DNA of 5,570 bases from Desulfobacteraceae bacterium (GTDB lineage: Bacteria > Desulfobacterota > Desulfobacteria > Desulfobacterales > Desulfobacteraceae), in assembly GCA_003354055.1 (NCBI GenBank), contig PIVQ01000512.1, positions 1 to 5,570 of the forward strand, given 5' to 3'. Both the position numbers and the translations under genes were made by a program. Position 1 is the stretch's first letter. Each line of letters starts with the position of its first letter. Positions 1 to 4,981 of this stretch are shown piece after piece. A model generated the notes under the pieces. It worked only from the letters and a program-made list of their open reading frames with translations. It was not told the DNA's origin and ran no database searches.

Positions 1-57
1 GGCAAGGAGTATGTAGTTCGGGACGGAGACATCCTGAATATCCGTTTTTCAGTTTAA
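1..57 (+). CDS. ychF: Redox-regulated ATPase YchF (Obg-like), C-terminal fragment
   Basis: Only the last 18 codons and the TAA stop (55-57) are in the window; the rest lies off the left edge. The visible peptide, GKEYVVRDGDILNIRFSV, matches the end of YchF/OLA1-family P-loop NTPases, whose C-terminal TGS domain closes with a G-K-x-Y-x-V-x-D-G-D hydrophobic strand. From family knowledge, YchF is a cytosolic, ribosome-associated nucleotidase that prefers ATP over GTP and is linked to translation and stress responses. The G1-G4 motifs are outside the window, so nothing can be said about activity. The next gene starts 13 bases after the stop on the same strand, which suggests co-transcription. 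The call rests on a short but characteristic tail; another TGS-domain protein is a less likely alternative. Confidence 0.82.
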   Translation, partial: GKEYVVRDGDILNIRFSV

Positions 58-70
58 ACTGACAGGCCTT

Positions 71-520
71 ATGTTTAATTTTTTGAAAAAAATCTTTTCA
101 GAGTCCGGGGCTGGTGAAAGGCCATCCGATCCGGCAGAGCACCGGGAGGCGGATAAGACCGGTAACTCCGATAGTGAATTTGTTCCGGAATCCATGACTG
201 GCCCCTGGGTAGGGGTGGACCTGGACGGCACCTTGGCTGTCTGGGACAACCGGTCAAGCCTGGACCGTATCGGCCCGCCAATACCGTCAATGCTTTCTTA
301 TGTCCAGAGTATGAAGAACAACGGGGTCAGGGTAAAGATTTTCACGGCCCGGGCAGGGGATTTCGACCAGATTCCGAAGATTGAAAAATGGCTGGCAAAG
401 AACGGTTTGGCCGGTCTTGAAATTACCAATGTCAAAGATTATTACATGGAACGGCTATATGATGACCGGGCCATTCAGGTGGAACAGAACACCGGCCGGA
501 TCATCACTAAGCTGAACTAA
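71..520 (+). CDS. Small HAD-superfamily phosphatase-like protein with N-terminal extension
   Basis: 149 aa. The core (about residues 45-149) shows HAD-type motifs: DLDGT at 50-54 (nucleophile D50, acid/base D52), the FTAR strand at 91-94 (motif II Thr92), a candidate motif III lysine in TNVKD (119-123), and an acidic pair in YDDRAIQV (130-137, D131/D132) as motif IV. The order and the closing DDRA-hydrophobic-QV...NTGR segment resemble small stand-alone HAD proteins common in phages and bacterial genomes, distantly like the phosphatase domain of polynucleotide kinase. The substrate is unknown. Residues 1-44 are extra: a hydrophobic/basic start (MFNFLKKIF) followed by a polar, acidic, probably disordered linker. 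The ATG at 71 has a weak AGG (64-66) only 4 bases upstream. An internal ATG at 194 (Met42) would give a protein starting where the compact family usually starts, but its GGAA (187-190) is just 3 bases away, so I keep 71. It lies 13 bases after ychF and is probably in its operon. The hairpin at 521-544 follows directly. Confidence 0.78.
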   Translation: MFNFLKKIFSESGAGERPSDPAEHREADKTGNSDSEFVPESMTGPWVGVDLDGTLAVWDNRSSLDRIGPPIPSMLSYVQSMKNNGVRVKIFTARAGDFDQIPKIEKWLAKNGLAGLEITNVKDYYMERLYDDRAIQVEQNTGRIITKLN

Positions 521-544
521 CCCCTGATGCTGAAGCATCAGGGG
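521..544. terminator. Bidirectional terminator-like hairpin between convergent genes
   Basis: CCCCTGATGC (521-530) and GCATCAGGGG (535-544) pair perfectly as a 10-bp stem with a TGAA loop. The stem starts immediately after the HAD gene stop codon (518-520) and ends 11 bases before the stop of the convergent gene (556-558). Neither side has a classical long U-tract: the + side continues CTGATAATTCTC and the - side continues TTAGTTCAGC. It could be a weak intrinsic terminator for both directions, or mainly a 3'-end stabilising structure. The position between two converging genes supports termination. Confidence 0.68.
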
Positions 545-555
545 CTGATAATTCT

Positions 556-972
556 CTAATTGGCTAATTCCGGGGCGTTGCCGTGGGCCTGGGTCAGGCG
601 CGCTTTAAGATAGGCCATCTCATCGGCATCATACTCATAAAGATCAAAGCAATACCCATCTTCTCCAAGCAGGCCTTCAGGTACAAGATCTCCGGCTTCG
701 TCCGGGTCCGTGACCATTTCTCCGTAAAAGCAGACGGAGAGCCAGCGTTCTTCCGGATCATCATCAATGACATCCACCATGGCAAACAAAGGTCTTTTGT
801 CCTGGGCGGCATGGCGGGGCCGCAGGGAGTAGCTGACCCCCGGTCGTGAAGAGAAGTCCAGGGTGGTGTCAGGAAGGCTGTTCAGGTGATCCACCAGTTC
901 CACAAAGGCCTGGCGGGTTTTTGTATCGTTGTCTTTCCAATCAGCAACAAAGGTATCCAATTCAGTCGTCAT
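556..972 (-). CDS. Conserved-looking acidic hypothetical protein
   Basis: 138 aa, cytosolic by appearance: no signal peptide or membrane segment. I do not recognise the family with certainty. Visible features are an amphipathic N-terminal helix region (about 5-33, with FVELVDHLNSLP), a strand-like segment SRPGVSYSLRPR (42-53), a hydrophobic strand LFAMVDVIDDDPEERWLSVCFYGEM (62-86, broken by an acidic turn), and a region LVPEGLLGEDGYCFDLYEYD (96-115) ending in a helix (116-129). It is rich in Asp and Glu and has two cysteines (C81, C108). The alternation of strands suggests a small alpha/beta domain. The ATG at 972-970 has AGGA (984-981) 8 bases upstream, and this overlaps the moaB stop TAG, so the gene is very likely translated from the pyrR-moaB message, probably by coupling. 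Its place after moaB hints at, but does not prove, a link to cofactor or nucleotide metabolism. The low-complexity-free composition and good ribosome site make it a real gene; the function is open. Confidence 0.8.
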   Translation of the reverse strand: MTTELDTFVADWKDNDTKTRQAFVELVDHLNSLPDTTLDFSSRPGVSYSLRPRHAAQDKRPLFAMVDVIDDDPEERWLSVCFYGEMVTDPDEAGDLVPEGLLGEDGYCFDLYEYDADEMAYLKARLTQAHGNAPELAN

Positions 973-982
973 AAAAAGTATC

Positions 983-1486
983 CTATTCTTTTACGTGTTT
1001 CAGCAGGTGTCCGAGTTCCGGAAATATCAGGTTATTGCAGGCAAGCTTGCAGGCCTTGATGCTGCCGGGCATGCAAAATACGATCACCCCTTTGATGATG
1101 CCGGCGGTGGCTCTGGATAAAATGGCGGCAGAGTCGATTTCCTCAAAACTGAGCTGGGCAAAGATGGGGCCGAAGGCGGTCAGTTCCTTGTCAAACTGCG
1201 GTCGGATAGCTTCAATGGTCACATCCTTGGGACTGATGCCGGTGCCGCCTGTCATGATGACGGCATCCGGACAGACCCGTTCCGTGACATGTGTGATAAG
1301 ATCATTGATGGCAGTAACGTCATCGGTTACCACCTGGTGGAGGACCACCTCATGGCCTTCTTTTTTTGCCTGTTTTTTGATCCAGGCCCCGCTCTTGTCA
1401 TCCTCCAGTTTCCTTGTTGTGGAAACGGAGAGTATGGCAATTTTTAAGTCTTTGGGGGCAGATTTTTTATGGAGAAGGGTTCCCAT
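983..1486 (-). CDS. moaB: Molybdenum cofactor biosynthesis protein MoaB (MogA/MoaB family)
   Basis: 167 aa, the usual length for bacterial MoaB. From family knowledge it binds molybdopterin and ATP and adenylylates molybdopterin, the activation step before molybdate (or tungstate) insertion by MoeA. Visible MoCF_biosynth domain features: strand KIAILSVSTTR (15-25) with the following DDKSG (29-33); VIMTGGTGISPKDVT (77-90), containing the TGGTG substrate-binding loop and the conserved Asp88; SFEEIDSAAILSRATAGI (113-130), typical of the family; and CMPGSIKAC (138-146), the conserved MPGS turn. No signal peptide, so it is cytosolic. The start ATG (1486-1484) lies 2 bases after the pyrR stop, and AGGAA upstream falls inside the pyrR 3' end, which suggests translational coupling. 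MoaB rather than MogA is favoured by size and by the VxMTGGTG...DVTxEAI pattern, although the two are close. The other moa/mob genes are in the divergent unit to the right. Confidence 0.93.
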   Translation of the reverse strand: MGTLLHKKSAPKDLKIAILSVSTTRKLEDDKSGAWIKKQAKKEGHEVVLHQVVTDDVTAINDLITHVTERVCPDAVIMTGGTGISPKDVTIEAIRPQFDKELTAFGPIFAQLSFEEIDSAAILSRATAGIIKGVIVFCMPGSIKACKLACNNLIFPELGHLLKHVKE

Positions 1487-1488
1487 GG

Positions 1489-2025
1489 TTACGTAAGTTC
1501 CTTATATACACTGTCTTCTTTGTCGTGTTCTTTGACATGGACATGGATCATGTCGGTTATGTCTGTATCTGTATAAATACCCTTATAATCAGCCTGGATG
1601 GGCAGTTCCCTGTGTCCTCTGTCCACCAGTATGGCAAGCTCGATGCGGGCTGGACGGCCAAAGTCCATCAGGGCATCCATGGCAGCCCTGATGGTTCTAC
1701 CGGTATAGAGAACATCATCAACCAGGATAATATTTTTATCATCCACGGAAAAGGGGATGTTTGAAGGCCGTACCGTGGGCTGGTGGCTTATTTTGGTCCA
1801 GTCGTCCCGGTACATGTTGATATCCATGCTGCCCACGGGCAGATCCGTACCTTCGATATCCCGTATCTGGTCGGCCAGCCGTTTGGCAAGAAAATCTCCC
1901 CGGGTCTGGATCCCTACCAGGGCAAGGTTGTGAATTCCTTTATGCTTTTCAATGATTTCGTAGGCGATCCGGGTGATGATCCGCTTGAAATCCTGATCAT
2001 TCAGGATATTTTTTTTCTTTTTCAT
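1489..2025 (-). CDS. pyrR: PyrR-type uracil phosphoribosyltransferase / pyr regulator
   Basis: 178 aa from the ATG at 2025-2023, the normal PyrR length. AAGG on the - strand sits 7-8 bases upstream. A longer reading from a TTG at 2058 has no comparable ribosome site and adds only 11 residues, so it is not used. The type I phosphoribosyltransferase fold is clear: ALVGIQTRGDFLAKRL (35-50), YRDDW (72-76), the PRPP-binding loop ILVDDVLYTGRTIRAAMDAL (100-119), and VDRGHRELPI (134-143), which is diagnostic of PyrR. Known roles are salvage of uracil with PRPP to UMP and, in Firmicutes, UMP-dependent attenuation at pyr leader RNA. The C-terminal part after HRELPI reads KGIYTDTDITDM where many homologs have a G-K-N-hydrophobic-P-T-S segment, so RNA binding is less certain. 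No pyr biosynthesis gene is nearby and no attenuator-like structure was seen in the leader. It is the first gene of the - strand unit and is followed 2 bases later by moaB. Confidence 0.94.
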   Translation of the reverse strand: MKKKKNILNDQDFKRIITRIAYEIIEKHKGIHNLALVGIQTRGDFLAKRLADQIRDIEGTDLPVGSMDINMYRDDWTKISHQPTVRPSNIPFSVDDKNIILVDDVLYTGRTIRAAMDALMDFGRPARIELAILVDRGHRELPIQADYKGIYTDTDITDMIHVHVKEHDKEDSVYKELT

Positions 2026-2096
2026 AAGTATGCCTTTTTTATGATTTGCAATGGCCAAAGAATTTACCTATCATCTTTTTTTTACAACGGCAATCC

Positions 2097-2123
2097 TTGA
2101 TTTTAAGTTCAAGTTCCTATAAT
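2097..2123 (+). promoter_or_regulatory. Candidate sigma70-type promoter for mobA-moaE-moaC-rmuC-mltA
   Basis: A perfect TATAAT (2118-2123) is preceded by TTGATT (2097-2102), with a 15-base spacer, shorter than the preferred 17. Shifting the -35 to CTTGAT or CCTTGA gives 16 or 17 bases but a poorer match. Transcription would start near 2130, leaving a leader of about 45 bases before the TTG start of mobA at 2175. The position in the divergent gap supports it; the spacer weakens it. Confidence 0.42.
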
Positions 2124-2126
2124 CAA
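2097..2126. repeat. Inverted repeat TTGATT/AATCAA enclosing an AAGTTC direct repeat
   Basis: TTGATT (2097-2102) and AATCAA (2121-2126) are perfect inverted arms 18 bases apart. Between them AAGTTC occurs twice head to tail (2105-2110, 2111-2116). The whole element covers the candidate -35 and -10 of the + strand unit, where a repressor would be expected to bind. Arms this short in AT-rich DNA can arise by chance, so this is a candidate operator only. Confidence 0.3.
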
Positions 2127-2174
2127 CAGGGGATAATAAGTTTGTCCAATAAGAATTTTTAAAAGAGCGATAAT

Positions 2175-2789
2175 TTGACCAAATTTGACTGTACCGGAGT
2201 GATCCTGGCCGGCGGAACAAACAGCCGGCTTCCCGGAAAGAAAAAGACCTTCCACAGGGTAGGGGATGCAAGCATGCTGGAACAGATTCACACCCTGTTC
2301 ACCGGTCTGTTTAAAGAAGTGATCCTGGTGGTGAATGATCCTGAAGATTTTGCAGGACTGGATGCCATGGTGGTGACGGATATTGATCCTTCTCGCTGTG
2401 CCCTGGCAGGCCTTCACACCGGGTTATTCTACGCCTCTTTTCCATGGATTTATGCCACGGCCTGTGATGTGCCCTTTGCCAGTGAAGCCGTTATCCGGCA
2501 TCTGTGGGCAGCAAGGACCAAGGGCAAGGAAATCATCATTCCCAGAACCCGTGAAGGGCTTGAACCTCTGTCTGCCCTCTACCATAAAAATTGCCTGCCC
2601 CGGATGGAAAAGAATCTGGACGATAACCTTTTTATGATCAAAAAAATTTTCAAGCCCAAACGGGTCAAAGAGATTCCGCCGGAAGTTTTGGAAAAACTCG
2701 ACCCCAAGATGCGGTTTAAATTTAATGTAAATACCCCCGAAGACTTGGTCACGGCCAGGACAATGGCAGGTGAGTCCGTGCAGGACTAA
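2175..2789 (+). CDS. mobA: Molybdenum cofactor guanylyltransferase MobA-like
   Basis: 204 aa. MobA transfers GMP from GTP to Mo-molybdopterin, giving the MGD cofactor of bis-MGD enzymes such as formate dehydrogenases and the DMSO reductase family. Visible nucleotidyltransferase features: the N-terminal strand and loop VILAGGTNSR (9-18) followed by the lysine cluster GKKK (21-24); ALAGLHTGL (76-84) at the place of the family's G-P-hydrophobic-A-G-hydrophobic motif; ATACDVPF (94-101) with metal-binding Asp98; EPLSALYH (130-137); and FNVNTPEDL (183-191), the usual C-terminal signature. Two motifs are off consensus: LAGG is followed by TNSRLPGKKK rather than the common S-x-R-M-G-x-D-K, and the usual G-P before the AG motif is C-A. 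The start is TTG at 2175-2177 with GAG (2165-2167) 7 bases upstream; no in-frame ATG lies before the LAGG loop. It leads the + strand unit, and moaE follows after 23 bases. A different cofactor nucleotidyltransferase (MocA-like) is possible, but NTPED and the moa neighbours favour MobA. Confidence 0.85.
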   Translation: MTKFDCTGVILAGGTNSRLPGKKKTFHRVGDASMLEQIHTLFTGLFKEVILVVNDPEDFAGLDAMVVTDIDPSRCALAGLHTGLFYASFPWIYATACDVPFASEAVIRHLWAARTKGKEIIIPRTREGLEPLSALYHKNCLPRMEKNLDDNLFMIKKIFKPKRVKEIPPEVLEKLDPKMRFKFNVNTPEDLVTARTMAGESVQD

Positions 2790-2812
2790 ACCGCCAATAA
2801 TAAGGAGACCCT

Positions 2813-3172
2813 ATGGATTTACCAACGATGATCAATCAGATGAAACAGCACCCGGAGTTTGGCAAAGCCGGGATGGTGCTCTACCATAACGGTGTGGTTC
2901 GGTCTTTTTCAAGGGACGGGAGGGATGTGACGGGCTTAGAGGTCACGGTGGACCAGGACCGTCTTGACGAGATCCTGGCCGAGGCCAAGGCAAAACCCGG
3001 CATTGTGGAGGTTCTGGTTTACATTAACGCAGACAAGCCTCTAATGGTGGGAGATGATGTCATGTTCCTGGCCGTGGCCGGCGACATCCGTGAAAATGTG
3101 ATCGAGACCCTGAGCCATACCCTGAACCGGATCAAGTCGGAAGTCACATCCAAAACCCAGTTTTTTGCCTAA
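2813..3172 (+). CDS. moaE: Short MoaE-like molybdopterin synthase large subunit
   Basis: 119 aa, clearly shorter than the 140-150 aa typical of MoaE. MoaE forms the catalytic subunit of molybdopterin synthase, using MoaD thiocarboxylate to convert cPMP to molybdopterin. Matches to the family are a core GVVRSF (27-32, Arg30 at the position of the conserved early arginine), GLEVTVDQ (41-48), VEVLVYIN (65-72), and the best-preserved part, LMVGDDVMFLAVAGDIRENVIET (77-99, interrupted here by no gap), followed by RIKSEVTSK (106-114), with Lys108 and Lys114 at about the positions of the two active-site lysines. Deviations: the E-x-Y segment after GLE is absent, and the usual His-Arg pair is Ile92-Arg93. 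The start ATG has an excellent AAGGAG (2802-2807) 5 bases upstream. It lies between mobA and moaC. No moaD is in the window, so its partner is elsewhere. It is most likely a diverged but functional MoaE of an anaerobe subtype. Confidence 0.8.
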   Translation: MDLPTMINQMKQHPEFGKAGMVLYHNGVVRSFSRDGRDVTGLEVTVDQDRLDEILAEAKAKPGIVEVLVYINADKPLMVGDDVMFLAVAGDIRENVIETLSHTLNRIKSEVTSKTQFFA

Positions 3173-3184
3173 CCCATAAGGGTT
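3171..3184 (+). repeat. Small inverted repeat at the moaE stop codon
   Basis: AACCC (3171-3175) and GGGTT (3180-3184) form a perfect 5-bp stem with an ATAA loop, starting inside the moaE TAA stop. There is no U-tract, and moaC follows on the same strand with its own strong ribosome site, so it is not called a terminator. It could influence mRNA processing or be chance. Confidence 0.3.
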
Positions 3185-3203
3185 GCTGTATAGAGGAGTT
3201 ACC

Positions 3204-3683
3204 ATGAAAGAATTTACCCACCTGGATGACCAGGGCCGGGTCAGGATGGTGGATGTCGGGGATAAAACCGCCACCAAACGGATCGCCGTGGCCCGCGGCC
3301 GTATTTCCATGGACCCGTCCACTCTGGACAAGATTCTGGATGAAAAAGTTAAAAAGGGAAATGTGCTTGAAACCGCCAGAATCGCCGGGATTATGGCTGC
3401 CAAGAAAACCTGGGATCTGATTCCCATGTGCCATCCTATCAATATCACCCATGCCCGGGTGGATTTTTCTCCGGAAAGGGAAACCAATTGCATCCATATT
3501 GAGGCCGAGGTGTCGCTTACGGAAAAAACCGGGGTGGAAATGGAGGCCCTGACAGCGGTGTCTGTGGCTGCGCTTACCATCTATGATATGTGCAAGGCCT
3601 ATGACAAGGCCATGGAGATATCCGATATTCATCTTTCCACCAAATCCGGAGGAAAAAGCGGCACCTATACCGCGGATAGATAA
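3204..3683 (+). CDS. moaC: Cyclic pyranopterin monophosphate synthase MoaC
   Basis: 159 aa, the standard length for MoaC. It converts 3',8-cyclo-7,8-dihydro-GTP, made by MoaA, into cyclic pyranopterin monophosphate, the first stable Moco intermediate; the enzyme is a cytosolic hexamer. The whole chain matches the family: RMVDVGDKTATKRIAVARG (14-32), GNVLETARIAGIMAAKKTW (52-70), DLIPMCHPI (71-79), KTGVEMEALTAVSVAALTIY (108-127), DMCKA (128-132) and STKSGGKSG (145-153). Residues known as active-site in the E. coli enzyme align as Lys51, His77, Asp128 and Lys131, all present, so the enzyme is probably active. The start ATG (3204-3206) has GAGGAG (3193-3198) 5 bases upstream; an in-frame TTG at 3183 would add 7 residues and lacks a ribosome site. 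moaE lies 31 bases upstream, and rmuC begins 2 bases after the stop, so transcript sharing is very likely. This is the most secure call in the window. Confidence 0.97.
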   Translation: MKEFTHLDDQGRVRMVDVGDKTATKRIAVARGRISMDPSTLDKILDEKVKKGNVLETARIAGIMAAKKTWDLIPMCHPINITHARVDFSPERETNCIHIEAEVSLTEKTGVEMEALTAVSVAALTIYDMCKAYDKAMEISDIHLSTKSGGKSGTYTADR

Positions 3684-3685
3684 AT

Positions 3686-4981
3686 ATGACACCTCTGTCC
3701 GACACCCTGATCTCCCTTGAGCAGCTTGGCTTTTTAGGGGCGGGTTTTGCCCTTGGGATCCTGGTTTCCGTAGTCCTGGCAAGGACCGGCGTGCTGTTTT
3801 TCTCAGGCCGTCTCAAGGATATGTCCAACCAGGCCCTGTATGAAAACTCCGTAAAATTCATGGATCTTGCCCAATCCCATTTTAAGGGATATGTGAGAGA
3901 GGCCCGCCACGATTTTCGGGCCAAAGGAGACGAGATCCGTCAGGCCGTGGATCCGGTTCACAAGGTCCTGGACAAGTATGAGCAGCGCCTGGGAGTTATG
4001 GAAAAGGAGCGGGAGCATGCCTACGGATCCATCAGCCGCCATCTGGCCGACATGGCAAGGACCCAGCATCAGCTTCACACAGAGACCGGAAATCTGGTCA
4101 AGGCCCTGCGGGTGCCTCATGTCCGGGGACGGTGGGGGGAGATTACTCTTAAAAAAGCCGCCGAACTGTCCGGGATGATCGATCATTGTGATTTCCATGA
4201 GCAGATGACATCGGGCAGCGGTAAAGGGTCGCTGCGGCCGGACATGGTCGTGACCCTGCCCGGAAACAGACAGATCATTGTGGATGCCAAAGTTCCTCTC
4301 ATGGCTTACCTGGACGGGTTGGAGGCAGATAATGACCAGGAACGGAAAACCAGGATGCAGGCCCATGCCCGCCAGGTCCTGGCCCATATCTCCCAATTAT
4401 CATCCAAAAAATACACGGCCGCTTTCAGCCCCAGCCCTGAATTTGTAGTGCTCTTTATCCCAGGTGAGAACTTTTTTTCAGCAGCCCTGGCCCACAAGCC
4501 CGATCTGATTGAAAAAGGGATTGAGCAGGGGGTTGTCTTGGCCACCCCGACCACCCTGATCGCCCTGTTAAAGGCTGTGGCCTATTCCTGGCAGCAGCAG
4601 AAGGGGTATGAAAATGCCGAAGTCATTAGGGACCTTGGGGCTGAACTCTTTACCCGGCTGTCCACCATGACCGAGCATATGAACCGGTTGGGCAAAGATA
4701 TCGAACGCAGTGCCGCCACCTATAACAGGACCATGGGGGCCATGGAGACAAGGGTCATGGCATCGGCCCGGAAACTGGATGAGCTGTCCGTGGCATCATC
4801 TTCCCTGCCGGAACTCAATCCCATTCCCGAAGAAAAAATGCATACCCGTCGAGCAGTTGACCGTCGAGCAGTTGACCGTCGAGCAGTTGACCGTCGAGCA
4901 GTTGACCGTCGAGCAGTTGACCGCCAAACAGTCAATAGTAAACAAACGGACCGGAAAAAAAGGACTATTCCCGATGAATAA
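3686..4981 (+). CDS. rmuC: DNA recombination protein RmuC homolog
   Basis: 431 aa. RmuC proteins restrain recombination at inverted repeats and carry a PD-(D/E)xK-type nuclease-like domain behind a membrane anchor and coiled coil. Here: a hydrophobic segment at about 15-39 (single N-terminal membrane anchor), a charged helical region about 40-140 likely to form a coiled coil, the RGRWGEITLKKAAELSGM block (147-164) that marks the family, RPDMVVTLPGNRQIIVDAK (184-202) with the P185-D186 and D200-A-K202 nuclease signature, FIPGENFF (257-264), and ATPTTLIALLKAVAY (286-300). A basic tail follows the core. It holds five exact copies of RRAVD (388-412) plus a degenerate sixth, encoded by a 15-bp tandem repeat. 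The ATG at 3686 starts 2 bases after the moaC stop with a modest GGAT upstream inside moaC, suggesting coupling. The 3' end overlaps mltA by 8 bases. DNA maintenance has no evident link to Moco synthesis, so the gene is probably a passenger in this unit. Confidence 0.93.
   Translation: MTPLSDTLISLEQLGFLGAGFALGILVSVVLARTGVLFFSGRLKDMSNQALYENSVKFMDLAQSHFKGYVREARHDFRAKGDEIRQAVDPVHKVLDKYEQRLGVMEKEREHAYGSISRHLADMARTQHQLHTETGNLVKALRVPHVRGRWGEITLKKAAELSGMIDHCDFHEQMTSGSGKGSLRPDMVVTLPGNRQIIVDAKVPLMAYLDGLEADNDQERKTRMQAHARQVLAHISQLSSKKYTAAFSPSPEFVVLFIPGENFFSAALAHKPDLIEKGIEQGVVLATPTTLIALLKAVAYSWQQQKGYENAEVIRDLGAELFTRLSTMTEHMNRLGKDIERSAATYNRTMGAMETRVMASARKLDELSVASSSLPELNPIPEEKMHTRRAVDRRAVDRRAVDRRAVDRRAVDRQTVNSKQTDRKKRTIPDE
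4846..4920 (+). repeat. Five exact 15-bp tandem repeats within rmuC
   Basis: The unit CCGTCGAGCAGTTGA occurs five times without a mismatch (4846-4860, 4861-4875, 4876-4890, 4891-4905, 4906-4920). A degenerate sixth copy follows (4921-4935, 10 of 15 bases equal). The unit length is a multiple of three, so copy-number changes keep the rmuC frame and only add or remove RRAVD. Each unit also carries an imperfect dyad (GTCGA...TTGAC). Exact identity between copies points to recent expansion by slippage or unequal recombination. All - strand frames through it stay open only because of the repeat. Confidence 0.97.

Larger units (their letters stand above)
2026..2174. promoter_or_regulatory. Divergent intergenic region between pyrR and mobA
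   Basis: This 149-base gap is AT-rich compared with its flanking genes, has no coding potential of its own, and must hold the promoters of both divergent units unless a start lies inside a gene. It contains T/A runs (for example around 2076-2083), a good -10 match on the + strand and a short inverted repeat, listed separately. For the - strand I see only weak candidates (GATTAT, complement of 2119-2124, with poorly spaced -35 options), so no pyrR promoter is called. No long structured leader suggestive of a Moco riboswitch or a PyrR attenuator is visible by eye. Confidence 0.6.

Noticed and set aside
1035..1496. + strand 153-aa frame opposite moaB
   Set aside because: Fully antisense to a clear moaB, with composition unlike a folded protein.
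2026..2058. TTG start for a longer pyrR
   Set aside because: No ribosome site before it; the ATG at 2025 has AAGG at correct spacing and gives the normal family length.
2026..2174. Moco riboswitch or PyrR attenuator in the divergent gap
   Set aside because: The region is AT-rich and only 149 bases, with no visible long stems or terminator; the leader before mobA would be about 45 bases, too short for a Moco RNA element.
3171..3184. Terminator between moaE and moaC
   Set aside because: Only a 5-bp stem without a U-tract, followed directly by a gene with a strong ribosome site in the same direction.
3183..3203. TTG start for a longer moaC
   Set aside because: The extra seven codons cover the GAGGAG ribosome site of the ATG at 3204, which matches the family start.
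3041..4396. Long - strand frames antisense to moaE, moaC and rmuC (up to about 212 aa)
   Set aside because: They overlap well-identified genes on the other strand and show no domain motifs; shadows of G+C-biased codon use.
4846..4935. CRISPR-like direct repeats
   Set aside because: The copies abut with no spacers, the unit is only 15 bp and it lies in frame inside rmuC; it is a coding minisatellite.
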